Source: CAYSTL01 sp964516805 | Lineage (GTDB): Archaea > Thermoplasmatota > Thermoplasmata > Halarchaeoplasmatales > Halarchaeoplasmataceae | Direction: 5' to 3' | DNA: 52,409 nucleotides | NCBI GenBank assembly: GCA_964516805.1 | Contig: CAZEXI010000009.1 | Span: forward strand, 1 to 52,409 | Notes under the pieces: generated by a model | The model's database searches: none | What the model was told of the DNA's origin: nothing | Seen by the model: only the letters and a program-made list of their open reading frames with translations | Shown: one piece after another, positions 35,064-44,635 of the stretch | Layout: the number at the start of each line of letters is the position of its first letter | Position numbering within the stretch: the stretch's first letter is position 1 | Position numbers and translations under genes: made by a program

Positions 35064-35705
35064 TTATTTCTCAAATTCTATCTCTTCAAAGAATCTATTT
35101 AAAAAATTTATCATATATTTGTGTCTCTCTTCAGCAATATTTATACCCTGATCTGTATTCATCCTTTCTTTCAGTAAAAGCAGTTTTTCGTAGAAATGGT
35201 TCAAAGATGTTGTTTCACTTTCTTTATATTCATCAAAACTATCATGAGTTTTTGGTAAAATATCTGGATCATACATCTTTTGCCCTTTGCATCCACCGTA
35301 TGCAAAACATCTAGCTATTCCGATCGCACCCATAGCATCTAATCTGTCTGCATCTTGAACTATCTTTCCTTCAATAGAGTCAAGCTTTGATTCAGTATTT
35401 GCGCCTTTGAAAGAGATGTTTTCTATTATTTTGATTATTTTTCCGATCTTTTTCTCATCAATATCTATAGATTTTAGAAAATTCCTTATTTCTTCTGAAC
35501 TTTTCTTTTCATCCAATTTCCAGTCTATAAGATCGTGTAGAAGAGCTGAAGATTCTAAAATAAAATGATCTACGTTCTCTTCTTCTTTTGATATTTCCTT
35601 TGATAATCTCAGTACTCTTTTTGTATGAAACCATCCATGTCCTGATGAATCATCCTTAAGATTTTCTCTGACAAACGATCTAATTTTTTCTAATTTCTCT
35701 TTCAT
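35064..35705 (-). CDS. HD-domain phosphohydrolase
   Basis: 213 residues. HD-superfamily metal residues: His in GHGWFHTKRVLRLS, the His-Asp pair in ALLHDLIDWKL, and the downstream Asp in IVQDADRLDAMGAIGIARCF, the signature of the YedJ-like subgroup. Members hydrolyse nucleotide phosphates; the substrate here is unknown. It starts 15 bp after the GNAT gene stop, with GAAGGT before the ATG, so the pair is an operon. Confidence 0.88.
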   Translation of the reverse strand: MKEKLEKIRSFVRENLKDDSSGHGWFHTKRVLRLSKEISKEEENVDHFILESSALLHDLIDWKLDEKKSSEEIRNFLKSIDIDEKKIGKIIKIIENISFKGANTESKLDSIEGKIVQDADRLDAMGAIGIARCFAYGGCKGQKMYDPDILPKTHDSFDEYKESETTSLNHFYEKLLLLKERMNTDQGINIAEERHKYMINFLNRFFEEIEFEK

Positions 35706-35720
35706 TAGTAAACCTTCATC

Positions 35721-36146
35721 TTAGACTTTATCGCTTTCTCTTTTTGAATAATACTTGATATCTAAATCTTCAAAACCCTTCTTTTCGAAGAATTCCATAG
35801 CATCAGGATTGTCTGGTTCGATCAATGCAGCCCATATCTTAAAGCCTTTATCTTCGAATTCTTTTTCAAGTAGATTGACCAGTTTTGATCCTATGCCTTC
35901 ATTCCTATAATCCTTATCTACGGCCAATCTGTTTATCCAGCCTTTTCTACCATCGTCGGTACCAACTATTATACCCACTAGTGTATCACAATCATATGAT
36001 CCTATCCAGTACTCAGGTTGTTTTCTTATCTCTTCTGCAATGTTTTCTTTTGTATCTCTACCTTCTGGTTTATAGGGTAGACCGCACTCATCCCAGAGTT
36101 CCAGTATCCTCTCATATTCAGAGATATCAGGTGTTTCGTATCTCAT
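35721..36146 (-). CDS. GNAT-family N-acetyltransferase
   Basis: About 141 residues from ATG 36146, which follows GTGAAC; the frame is open to 36209 but the extra residues are Cys- and Met-rich and unlike the family. The acetyl-CoA motif is INRLAVDKDYRNEGIGSKLV (the RxxGxG turn within), followed by the beta-5 strand IWAALIEPDNPDAMEFFEKK with GF after it. The acceptor substrate is unknown. It is transcribed divergently from the PEP carboxykinase gene and probably with the HD gene. Confidence 0.85.
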   Translation of the reverse strand: MRYETPDISEYERILELWDECGLPYKPEGRDTKENIAEEIRKQPEYWIGSYDCDTLVGIIVGTDDGRKGWINRLAVDKDYRNEGIGSKLVNLLEKEFEDKGFKIWAALIEPDNPDAMEFFEKKGFEDLDIKYYSKRESDKV

Positions 36147-36170
36147 ATTGTTCACTTTATAGTCCAAACA

Positions 36171-36180
36171 TTTTATATAT
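36171..36180 (+). promoter_or_regulatory. TATA box of the PEP carboxykinase gene
   Basis: TTTTATATAT ends 29 bases before the ATG at 36210 in the short GNAT-pckA divergent spacer, so the mRNA would have a very short leader. Confidence 0.5.
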
Positions 36181-36209
36181 CCTTTGCAAATGAGGACCAT
36201 GTGGTTCAA

Positions 36210-37880
36210 ATGCCTGATATCGAAAAAATAGCAGTTGAAGAATTTAGAAATTCACTTGATAAAACCCTGGAGGGTCACGACGGTATTGAAGATAATATAG
36301 AAAGGGAACAGATGATAGAAGATAGCGTTGAGAACGATGAGGTTTTCATCAGTAAGAATGGTGCTTTAGCTACATGGACACCAACAGAATCAACTGGTAG
36401 AAGTCCCAAAGATACTATGATAGTGAGGAGACCGGAGAGTGAAGAAAATATAGATTGGGATTCTCCAAATAATATACCCTTAGATCCAGAAACTTTTGAA
36501 ATGGCACTTCATGATGCAATAGAAACACTAAAAGAAAAAGATAAACTCTACATAACAGACAGAGTAATAGGTGCTGATTCAAACTGGGCGATGCCTACAA
36601 AAACAATATCTGATTATGCAATGCATGCTTTATTTACTGACAATATGTTTAGACCTGTTCCTGATGATATAGACAAAAGTATTTTTTCAGATGAAGAGTT
36701 CGTTTTAATCGCTTTACCTTATGACAAATTGAACAGAGAAAGATATAAAGGTAGATTAAGAAAAACCGAAGATGGTAAAACATCTAACATGCTAGTTGCA
36801 ATGGACTTCGATAACAAGATAGGCCTTGTTTATGGGTCTGCTTATGGTGGATCAGTTAAAAAATTGATGTTCACTGTGATGAATTATCTACTGCCTAAAG
36901 AGGGTATACTTCCTATACACTGTTCCGCTAATGAAGGAGAAGACGGGGATTCTGCATTGTTACTAGGTCTTTCAGGAACTGGAAAAACAACACTTTCTGC
37001 AGATCCAAGCCGTGCTTTACTCGGTGACGATGAACACGGATGGGGAGATAACGGTATAGCTAACTTTGAAAACGGATGTTACGCAAAGATGATAGATATA
37101 GATAAAGAAAAAGAACCAGAGATATACAACGCAGTTATGCATGAAGATGATTGGAAAAAGCACGGATCTATAGTTGAAAACGCTATGATGTATCCTGACG
37201 GCACTTTTGATTTCTATGATGACAGACTTACAAAGAACTCAAGGGCTTCTTATCCTTTGAGATATCTCTCGAATATAAAAGAATCATCTAAATCAGGACA
37301 CCCTGATACCATACTATTCTTGACAGCAGATGCTAATGGGGTCATACCACCTGTTGCTAAACTAACTCAAAAACAAGCCATGCTTTGGTTCTTGATGGGT
37401 TATACCAGCAAATTAGCTGGAACTGAAACAGGAATAGATGAACCAGTATCTGTTTTCTCAAGATTCTTTGGAGAACCATTCATGCCTAGGAATCCTGATG
37501 TGTATGCAGAGATGCTTGGAGAAAAAATGGAAGAACATGGTACTAATGTCTATTTGATCAACACAGGATGGACCGGTGGACCTTATGGAACTGGACATAG
37601 AATCGACATAGACTACACTCGTGCTATGGTTGATGCAGCTTTGAATGGAAAATTAGAAGATGTAGAATATAGAAAGCATCCATACTTCAAAGTAATGGTA
37701 CCTAAAGAATGTCCGGATGTTCCTAACGAAGTATTATGGCCTAAGAATACTTGGGATGACAAAGAAAAATACGATAAAAGAGCCAAAGACATAGCTAACG
37801 ATTTCAAAGAACACTTTGATAAAGCATATGCAGATAAGGATATAGATGAAGAAGTAGCAAAACAATGTCCAGGTATGTAA
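36210..37880 (+). CDS. pckA: Phosphoenolpyruvate carboxykinase (ATP type)
   Basis: About 556 residues. Interconverts oxaloacetate plus ATP with PEP, CO2 and ADP; in gluconeogenesis or, in reverse, anaplerosis. ATP-type signatures: P-loop LLGLSGTGKTTLS, kinase-2 motif LLGDDEHGWGDNGIANFENG, substrate-binding TESTGRSPKDTMIV, and the NTGWTGGPYGTGHRI adenine-binding loop. Archaea more often have the GTP form, so the ATP form is a useful lineage hint. The ATG at 36210 is preferred; the GTG at 36201 overlaps its GTGGT ribosome site. Confidence 0.94.
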   Translation: MPDIEKIAVEEFRNSLDKTLEGHDGIEDNIEREQMIEDSVENDEVFISKNGALATWTPTESTGRSPKDTMIVRRPESEENIDWDSPNNIPLDPETFEMALHDAIETLKEKDKLYITDRVIGADSNWAMPTKTISDYAMHALFTDNMFRPVPDDIDKSIFSDEEFVLIALPYDKLNRERYKGRLRKTEDGKTSNMLVAMDFDNKIGLVYGSAYGGSVKKLMFTVMNYLLPKEGILPIHCSANEGEDGDSALLLGLSGTGKTTLSADPSRALLGDDEHGWGDNGIANFENGCYAKMIDIDKEKEPEIYNAVMHEDDWKKHGSIVENAMMYPDGTFDFYDDRLTKNSRASYPLRYLSNIKESSKSGHPDTILFLTADANGVIPPVAKLTQKQAMLWFLMGYTSKLAGTETGIDEPVSVFSRFFGEPFMPRNPDVYAEMLGEKMEEHGTNVYLINTGWTGGPYGTGHRIDIDYTRAMVDAALNGKLEDVEYRKHPYFKVMVPKECPDVPNEVLWPKNTWDDKEKYDKRAKDIANDFKEHFDKAYADKDIDEEVAKQCPGM

Positions 37881-37897
37881 AATACCTCTTTTCTTTT

Positions 37898-40339
37898 TTA
37901 TATATTTGATTCCACTTCAACTTTCAAATCTTTTTTGTTAAGATTATCTAAAATAAGTTTGGATTCTTTCAACATCTTATCGGACTTCACTACATCGCCC
38001 TTTTCTTTGTAGATGAGTGCTAGTTCTTGTTTATACTCTGCAATTTTAAATGGTATGTCTAATTCTTTAAGTATTTCAATAGACTTCTCCAGTTTTTTAA
38101 TAGCATCTTCATAATTACCTTCGATCTTATCTATTATTCCTTCTACTTTATACACGGCAGCCAAACCCACCTTATTGTCTGTAGTTTTTAAAACCTCTTT
38201 ACTCTCTGCTAAATAACTTTTAGCTTCATTCATATTTGATGTTTTAGTTAAAAGTTCAGCTGCATTGAAAGAACTCCATCCAATGAATATCTTGTCATCT
38301 AATTTTTCAGAGTATTCCATCGATTTATCGAAACTTTCCTTTGCGTTGTTCCATTCACCGTTTTTCATGTATTGATCTCCCATCCTGTTGTATACCTCGC
38401 TAAGATCACTGTAATCTTCAAATGACTCCAAAATAGGAATACTCTTTTTTAGGAACTTTATGGATTTTTCATGGTTTCCAATAAGAGAGTAAGTACCACC
38501 TAACTCAAAATAAGATGAAACAAGGATACCTTCATTTTCAATATCTTCTGCATTTTTAATCGACTCTTTATAGTGGTCAATAGCTTCATCAAATTTATTA
38601 TTGTTCTGATTTATATATCCAATATTCCTTTCACTCTTTGCGATGCCATTTTTGTCATCGATTTGTCTATAAATCTCTAAAGCTTTTTCTGTGTTTTTTA
38701 GACCTTTTTCGAACCTTCTAAGATTGATAAACAAATTACCTAAATTGAACAACCCTTCTGCCTTTTTCTTATCATCATTAATTTCATCAGCTTTTTCGAT
38801 TATTTTTTCATATGAATATTTAGAAAGATTCCAATCCTCAAGCTGATAACATATTTCTGCTTTCCTTTCTAGCACTTCAATGTATTTTTTTTCTTTCTGA
38901 GCCATATTTCTTGATTTTTGTAATGATTCTATGCCTTTGTCAAAATATTCAACGGCGGTATGAAGGTCTAAAGATTCTACAGCTTTTTCCGCAGCATTGA
39001 TTGAATATTTGTAAGCTTTTTCGTACTTTTTACCTTCAAAATAGTGTCTACTAAGATCGTAATAATGTTTTTCGAGCTCGTTAGAATAAAAATTTTCTAT
39101 TACAGATCCAATTTTTCTATGATACACCCTTTTTCTACTTTTACCCATATTATCTAGAAGAACAGATCTAGTTTGTAAATGGGTAAAAGTATAGATTTCT
39201 TCACCAGTATCCTGTTTTTCCTCTATCAAATCATAATCTATCAGCCTATCGATACCATCCAATAGGTCTAAAACATCTATTTTCATAACTCTCTCTAGAA
39301 CTTCAAAATTGAAGTCACTGCCTATCAATGAAGATGCCATCAATATTTTCCTTTTATCCTTTTCAAGTTCGTCTATTTTTCTTTCTATAATATCTTTTAT
39401 TGATGTTGGTATCGTTGTTTCAGATATCTCCTGTCTAAAATCAGAGAAAGAAGTATCTCCATTCAACAAACCATCATCTTTTAATGAATTTATGAATTCT
39501 ACTATATAGAAGGGATTTCCTTCACTCTGTTGATAGAGTGACCAGATAAATTCACCAGGTATATCTTTTTGGTTGATTTCGTTCTCGACAAGTTCAGTTA
39601 CTGCATCTTGTCCCATCTCTGGAATGTCTATAACGTCTACTAGTTTTTCTTCTCTCATCCTAATTAGTGTATTCTTAAGTGGGTTTTCTTTTTCTTCATA
39701 TTTGAGTTCCTCTTGGCGATATGCTCCTAAGATGATTACTTTGTTGTCAGATATATTTCTAGCCATATGGTGTAGCAACTGAGATGAAGACTCGTCTATC
39801 CACTGTAAATCATCTAAAAATAATAATACTGGATTCTTTTCAGCAGTGTCTAGTATAAAATCAGTTATTTGATTAAACATCATTTCTTTTTTTGATGATC
39901 GTGATAATTTTTTTGTGTTCTCATTTTGCTCTTGATTTGTACCTATAAGTCCAAGATGACTTCTGCCTTGTTTGGAGGAACTTAGACCTCTTTGGGCCAT
40001 CAATCCAACGTTTGATGGCTGTTCCTCTTCTTTTTCGATATTATCCTCATCGAAGTGACCTTCTAAAGCATCATAGAATGGAATATATGGTTCTGAAGTT
40101 TCATAATACAAACATCTACCTTCAAAGATAGTGAATCCTTCTCGCTCACAAGATGATATAAATTTTTCAGCAATTTTTGTTTTACCAATGCCCCTCTCTC
40201 CTTTCAGGAAGATCGTTTTTCCATTTCCGTCCAAAGTTTCGATCCTAGATTCCTCTAACTTATCAAGAATTTCTTCTCTGTCAACAAAACTTGACTGTTT
40301 TTTACTATTTAGTTGTTCACTAAAAGGATTCATTTGCAT
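37898..40339 (-). CDS. AAA ATPase / TPR signalling protein
   Basis: 813 residues. The AAA_16-like core begins near residue 18 (FVDREEILDKLEES), with Walker A FLKGERGIGKTKIAEKF and Walker B VLLFLDDLQWIDESS, then the FYIVEFINSL region and a winged-helical domain. From about residue 430 to the end run at least eight TPRs, for example AIDHYKESIKNAEDIENEG and SIKFLKKSIPILESFEDY. Compared with the paralogue at the left edge, the N-terminal winged helix is missing, but both share a Gly-rich insertion (GLMAQRG / MAFIGIG) between Walker A and B. The ligand and output are unknown. Confidence 0.85.
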   Translation of the reverse strand: MQMNPFSEQLNSKKQSSFVDREEILDKLEESRIETLDGNGKTIFLKGERGIGKTKIAEKFISSCEREGFTIFEGRCLYYETSEPYIPFYDALEGHFDEDNIEKEEEQPSNVGLMAQRGLSSSKQGRSHLGLIGTNQEQNENTKKLSRSSKKEMMFNQITDFILDTAEKNPVLLFLDDLQWIDESSSQLLHHMARNISDNKVIILGAYRQEELKYEEKENPLKNTLIRMREEKLVDVIDIPEMGQDAVTELVENEINQKDIPGEFIWSLYQQSEGNPFYIVEFINSLKDDGLLNGDTSFSDFRQEISETTIPTSIKDIIERKIDELEKDKRKILMASSLIGSDFNFEVLERVMKIDVLDLLDGIDRLIDYDLIEEKQDTGEEIYTFTHLQTRSVLLDNMGKSRKRVYHRKIGSVIENFYSNELEKHYYDLSRHYFEGKKYEKAYKYSINAAEKAVESLDLHTAVEYFDKGIESLQKSRNMAQKEKKYIEVLERKAEICYQLEDWNLSKYSYEKIIEKADEINDDKKKAEGLFNLGNLFINLRRFEKGLKNTEKALEIYRQIDDKNGIAKSERNIGYINQNNNKFDEAIDHYKESIKNAEDIENEGILVSSYFELGGTYSLIGNHEKSIKFLKKSIPILESFEDYSDLSEVYNRMGDQYMKNGEWNNAKESFDKSMEYSEKLDDKIFIGWSSFNAAELLTKTSNMNEAKSYLAESKEVLKTTDNKVGLAAVYKVEGIIDKIEGNYEDAIKKLEKSIEILKELDIPFKIAEYKQELALIYKEKGDVVKSDKMLKESKLILDNLNKKDLKVEVESNI

Positions 40340-40451
40340 GGTGATAAATATTTAATTTATTAAACTTTACTAACCGATAGCAAATTTTCATCTCACTTTC
40401 ACCCAACTCCCTTCTCAACCTTTAAGTAATTCTTCTGGAATGTAGATCCAA

Positions 40452-41471
40452 ATGCTCAATGATCTATATGAAATAATTGATAATCTGGATAAAAAACCAG
40501 AAAACTGGGGAACACCTCAATTTACACAGAATAGATATTATGAGCCAGTTCAAATCTCAAAAGATAATTTTAATTCATTTAGTTTTGAATCGGATCAGAG
40601 AGCTATAGCCTCAGTGGATGGAGGAAACAACAAGATATACGAATCACCTATGGATTCGGTACATCTATTAAAAGTATATTTTAACATATTTGAGAACGGT
40701 AAAAGGAAGGAAAATGTAGACCCTTTTACCTCTTATTTGATCTGTCGAAAGGTAGAAGACCTTATCAAAGTTGAACTAAGACCTTTGAATAATACGATAC
40801 CAATAGATAAAAAAGAGTATTCTTTGGATAAAAATGAGCTGGAAAATAACTCTCAAACAGGTGCAGCCCAAACTGTACGTAAATATTTAGAATGGAAGAC
40901 ATCAAAGTACGTTTCTGAAGAGTTTTTAAATGAGGGAGATATACTGATAAGAGATGGAGTGCTTCAGACCTCCGTTGAAGATGAAAGGAGATATGCTGAG
41001 GAAACCTACAAAAGTGTAGAGGAGAATAGTATAAATCTAGTGGGGATTGCAAAGACAAGTTCACTGATGACAAATAAAGGATATCCACTTATAGCTTCGG
41101 TGCAGGAATTATCAGAAGATATTGATTATGGATTGTGGTATTATCATCCAATAGCTAAGAATGATCATCCAGATCATAAAGGGGAGATGTACATAGTTAA
41201 ATATCATCCTTCTTCAGATTACGCTTTTAGAACAGAATTTTATAGAGAATTTGAATCACCTGTAGAAGATATTTTGGGTCACATAGCGTCACAAGCAAAG
41301 GACCCTACATTTTTAGGATATCCTTATTGTTTAGTTGATGCTGATAAAAAAGCTAGAGTAAGAGATGAAGAAGTTAAGTATCTAAAAAATATGGGCTCAA
41401 ATAATATGAGTAATTCAGTGAGATATAAGGTAAATTGTACAAACGCCCATGACAAATTGAGTAATTTATGA
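40452..41471 (+). CDS. nurA: NurA DNA double-strand-break repair nuclease
   Basis: 339 residues. The NurA domain opens with AIASVDGGNNKIYESP, containing the catalytic Asp, and has a second acidic site in EGDILIRDGVLQTS; VGIAKTSSLM and FLGYPYCLVDADKKARV are later family features. NurA is a 5'-3' nuclease that works inside the HerA hexamer to resect DNA ends. The gene leads the nurA-herA-mre11-rad50 operon; herA begins 10 bp after its stop. Confidence 0.92.
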   Translation: MLNDLYEIIDNLDKKPENWGTPQFTQNRYYEPVQISKDNFNSFSFESDQRAIASVDGGNNKIYESPMDSVHLLKVYFNIFENGKRKENVDPFTSYLICRKVEDLIKVELRPLNNTIPIDKKEYSLDKNELENNSQTGAAQTVRKYLEWKTSKYVSEEFLNEGDILIRDGVLQTSVEDERRYAEETYKSVEENSINLVGIAKTSSLMTNKGYPLIASVQELSEDIDYGLWYYHPIAKNDHPDHKGEMYIVKYHPSSDYAFRTEFYREFESPVEDILGHIASQAKDPTFLGYPYCLVDADKKARVRDEEVKYLKNMGSNNMSNSVRYKVNCTNAHDKLSNL

Positions 41472-41481
41472 GGTTGATAAT

Positions 41482-42990
41482 ATGCCAATAGGCCAGATAA
41501 TCGGAGGAGAATATGGAGAAGTCTTGATCAGACAAAAAAGTGGAGAGACTATTGAGATTGGTGATCTACTTTCAATAGATGATGTGATAATGCAGGTACA
41601 TGATCTATCTTATGGTTCACTTCTTGAAGATGATGATTTAGCAAGGATGAGTGGTATGCAGTTGGAGGGATACGAAGAGACTAGTCTGATGGAGGAAGAG
41701 ATTAGAAATTATACTTTTGCTAAAGCTAAACCATTGGTTCAGATAAGAGATGAAGAACCAAAGATACCGAAAACTTTACCGAAATTCTTTGGCAATTTGG
41801 ATAGGGTCAGTAAAGATGATTTTCACTTTTTGGAAGAACCGGAAAACAGTTTATATCTAGGTAAGATAAGAAGTGGGACCCAGGTTTTAGATGTACCTAT
41901 TCATATCAACGGAAAGAAGGCCCTGTCTCATCATATACTGATCCCAGCGACTACAGGTAGAGGTAAGAGTAATCTGGTTAAAGTTATGTTGTGGAATCTG
42001 ATACCTAAGGAGTATTGTGGAGTATTGGTGATAGATCCACACGATGAATACTATGGTAGGAATGAGAAAGGTGCTAAAGATCATCCTGATGCGGGTAAAA
42101 AAGTTGATTATTATTCTACCAATCCACCTAAAGGGGGAATCAGTTTAAGGATCAATGTATCGGTTTTAAAACCTTGGAACTTGAATGGCATCGTTGATCT
42201 GAGTGATGCCCAAAGTCAAGCGATGTACGTCTTTTATCAACATCATAGAGATGATTGGTTGGAAGCTATATTGACAGCTGACTCTGAAGAGATAAGTGGA
42301 TATGGTGTCCAGGAAACCACTTTAGATGCATTAAGAAGGAAACTAAAACTGACTTTCGATTTGGCTGTGAGAAATGGTGAAGTTAGGCCTAAAGGTAATA
42401 TTTTCACAACGGAGGGAAGCGAAAGTCTAGTTGATGATGTTGTGAATTCAATAGAGAATGGTAATAAAGTCATTCTAGATACAAGTTCAATGCCCCAGGA
42501 TAAAGAACTCCTGATAGCAGGAATAATAACCGATAGGCTGTTTAAAAGATATAAAGGATATAAAGAGAAAGGAGAGTTAAAAGAGAAGCCTACAGTTAGT
42601 ATTGTAATCGAAGAAGCTCCAAGGGTGTTAGGTGACAAGAGTGGTAGGAACGTATTCCATCAGATAGCAAGAGAGGGCCGTAAATTTAGAGTTGGCTTGA
42701 TAGCGATAACTCAGCTTTCTAGCATGATACCTAGAGAGATATTAGCCAATATGAACACTAAGATAATTCTAGGAAATGAGATGAAAAGTGAGAGAGATGC
42801 TATCATCGGTAGTGCAGCTCAAGACTTATCTAAAGATAGCAAGAATATAGCTAGTTTGGATAAAGGAGAAGCTATAGTCAGTAGTATATTTACCAAATTT
42901 GCTGTCCCTATCAAGATAGATTTCTTTGGCGATGTGGTGGAAGATAGTGATGAAGATGATAGTAATAAAAAGTTGGAATTCTTTGGGTGA
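41482..42990 (+). CDS. herA: HerA DNA helicase/translocase
   Basis: 502 residues. An N-terminal HAS-barrel (IGQIIGGEYGEVLIRQKSGE) is followed by a FtsK/HerA-type ATPase: Walker A PATTGRGKSNLVKVML, VIDPHDEYYG, Walker B SIVIEEAPRVLGD and the arginine-finger region HQIAREGRKFRVGLIAITQ. HerA is a hexameric bidirectional translocase that drives NurA on DNA ends. GAGGTTGAT precedes the ATG. The stop TGA lies inside the GGGTGAT ribosome site of mre11. Confidence 0.95.
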   Translation: MPIGQIIGGEYGEVLIRQKSGETIEIGDLLSIDDVIMQVHDLSYGSLLEDDDLARMSGMQLEGYEETSLMEEEIRNYTFAKAKPLVQIRDEEPKIPKTLPKFFGNLDRVSKDDFHFLEEPENSLYLGKIRSGTQVLDVPIHINGKKALSHHILIPATTGRGKSNLVKVMLWNLIPKEYCGVLVIDPHDEYYGRNEKGAKDHPDAGKKVDYYSTNPPKGGISLRINVSVLKPWNLNGIVDLSDAQSQAMYVFYQHHRDDWLEAILTADSEEISGYGVQETTLDALRRKLKLTFDLAVRNGEVRPKGNIFTTEGSESLVDDVVNSIENGNKVILDTSSMPQDKELLIAGIITDRLFKRYKGYKEKGELKEKPTVSIVIEEAPRVLGDKSGRNVFHQIAREGRKFRVGLIAITQLSSMIPREILANMNTKIILGNEMKSERDAIIGSAAQDLSKDSKNIASLDKGEAIVSSIFTKFAVPIKIDFFGDVVEDSDEDDSNKKLEFFG

Positions 42991-42995
42991 TATCG

Positions 42996-44635
42996 TTGGT
43001 AAAGTTTTCACATATTGCTGACTGTCATCTTGGCGCTTTTGGTAGAAATCCTGTTTTACGAGAATACAATCTTATGGCATTTGAGAAAGCTGTTGATATA
43101 AGTGTTAAAAAAGAAGTGGATTTTATAATAATAGCTGGAGATCTTTTTCATAACCCTCATCCTGATATGGATGTAGTGAATAGAGCGGTCCGTTCTTTGA
43201 TGAAGGCTCGTAGGAATGGAATCAGTATTTATTCAGTCTATGGTTCACATGATTTTAACATATCAAGAGCTTCTTTGATAGATGTTTTAGAAAGTGCTGA
43301 CGTTTTCAAAAAGGTAGTAAATTATCTAGATGAAGAAGAAAGTCTAGAACATGTTAAAGATTCATCAGGAGTTTCTATAGCCGGTTTGAGTGGAAGGAAG
43401 AACAGGATGGACGTGAGCTATTATCAAAATATAGATTTTAAAGAACCTAAGGAAGGTTCGATATTTGTTTTCCATTCTCCTATAACTGAGATGAAACCAG
43501 CAGATATACATGAAGAGAAAACGGTGCCTTTATCATTACTTCCTGAAGGATACGAGTATTATGCAGGCGGTCATATACACCGTAAACTTGTAGATGATAA
43601 AGAAGGAGTTCCTGTGGTATATCCTGGTCCTACATTTGGATCATCATACACAGATCTAGAAAAAGACATCCATAGGGGCATGTTTATAGTAGATGAATGG
43701 GAAAAAGAATATGTTCCAATAAACGTGGCTGAAATAAGAAGAGAGTTCATCGATGCAGACGAATGGACTATAGATGAGCTTGAAGATGAATTGTTGGAAT
43801 TATCGGGTAGGAAGGTAGAGGAAGATATAGTGCTCCTTAAAGTGAAAGGAAGGCTTTCTGAAGGTTTCCCTGAAGACATAGATTTTCAACGGATAAGGAA
43901 TAGATATGAAAATAATGGTGCAGAAACAGTATACCTGAATAGGAGAAATCTCGAAGGAAAAGATACTCAAAGGGTTAAAGTCAAACAGGAGAAGGAAGAA
44001 GAGCTCGAAGAAAGGGTTCTTAACGAGTATACCTCTCCTGACAATGTTCCAGTACAATTCGCTGAAGATCTGTTACATGTTCTCAAAGAAACACAAAATG
44101 ATGGTGAGACAAAGTCAGATTACGAAAACAGGATATGGGAAGAATCATGGCATATATTACAGAATATTGACGATTACAGGGATAGAGCAGAGAATCAAGA
44201 AGCTAAATCTGTTAATGAAGGTATAGACTTTTCTAAAGATTTAGATGAGTCATGTGAGAGAAAAGAAAGTGATGAAGAGGGTTCTAGCAAATCATCACTC
44301 GAGCAAAGCTCTGCGGATGAGGATGTAACTTCGTCACAATCATCNNNNNNNNNNNNNNNNNNNNNNNNNNNNNNNNNNNNNNNNNNNNNNNNNNNNNNNN
44401 NNNNNNNNNNNNNNNNNNNNNNNNNNNNNNNNNNNNNNNNNNNNAATCATCACTCGAGCAAAGCTCTGCGGATGAGGATGTAACTTCGTCACAATCATCA
44501 CTCGAGCAAAGCTCTGCGGATGAGTCCAGAAAGGAAGAGAGGACTGATAAAGATGATGAAAAGGAGAAAGAAAAGGAGGAGAAAAAGACTAAAGAAGGAC
44601 AGATCAGTTTGACAGATTTTGGAGGGGATAATTGA
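42996..44635 (+). CDS. mre11: Mre11 nuclease with repetitive C-terminal linker (interrupted by an assembly gap)
   Basis: At least 510 residues. Phosphoesterase motifs: FSHIADCHLGAFG, IIAGDLFHNPHPD, VYGSHDFNISR, VFHSPITE and AGGHIHRK; the capping domain follows to about 370. The TTG at 42996 gives the usual MVKFSHIADCH start behind GGGTGAT; the GTG at 42987 is part of that site. The tail is a 16-residue repeat (SSLEQSSADEDVTSSQ), cut by 100 N at 44345-44444. After the gap the frame resumes one register off and continues through a Lys/Glu-rich stretch to GQISLTDFGGDN and TGA at 44633-44635, which overlaps the rad50 ATG. The last motif resembles a PCNA-interacting box. Confidence 0.9.
44290..44524. 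repeat. 48-bp tandem repeat in mre11
   Basis: Units begin at AATCATCACTCGAGC: one full copy at 44290-44337 and seven bases more before the gap; another full copy at 44445-44492 and a partial one at 44493-44524 after it. The copies I can compare are identical. Each unit encodes 16 residues, so copy-number changes keep the frame. Confidence 0.92.
44345..44444. other. Assembly gap of exactly 100 N
   Basis: The round number suggests a placeholder for unknown length. The gap lies within a tandem repeat, the usual cause of such breaks. Repeat phase on both sides requires a true length of 41 + 48k bases, or a 7-base overlap of the flanks. Confidence 0.95.

Noticed and set aside
44342..44483. Apparent early end of Mre11 at 44483
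   Set aside because: That stop arises only because the 100-N placeholder is not the true gap length; the repeat frame shows that the gene continues to 44635.
44290..44524. CRISPR-like array of repeats near the N gap
   Set aside because: The repeats are directly adjacent without spacers, are 48 bp, and encode protein in frame with mre11.
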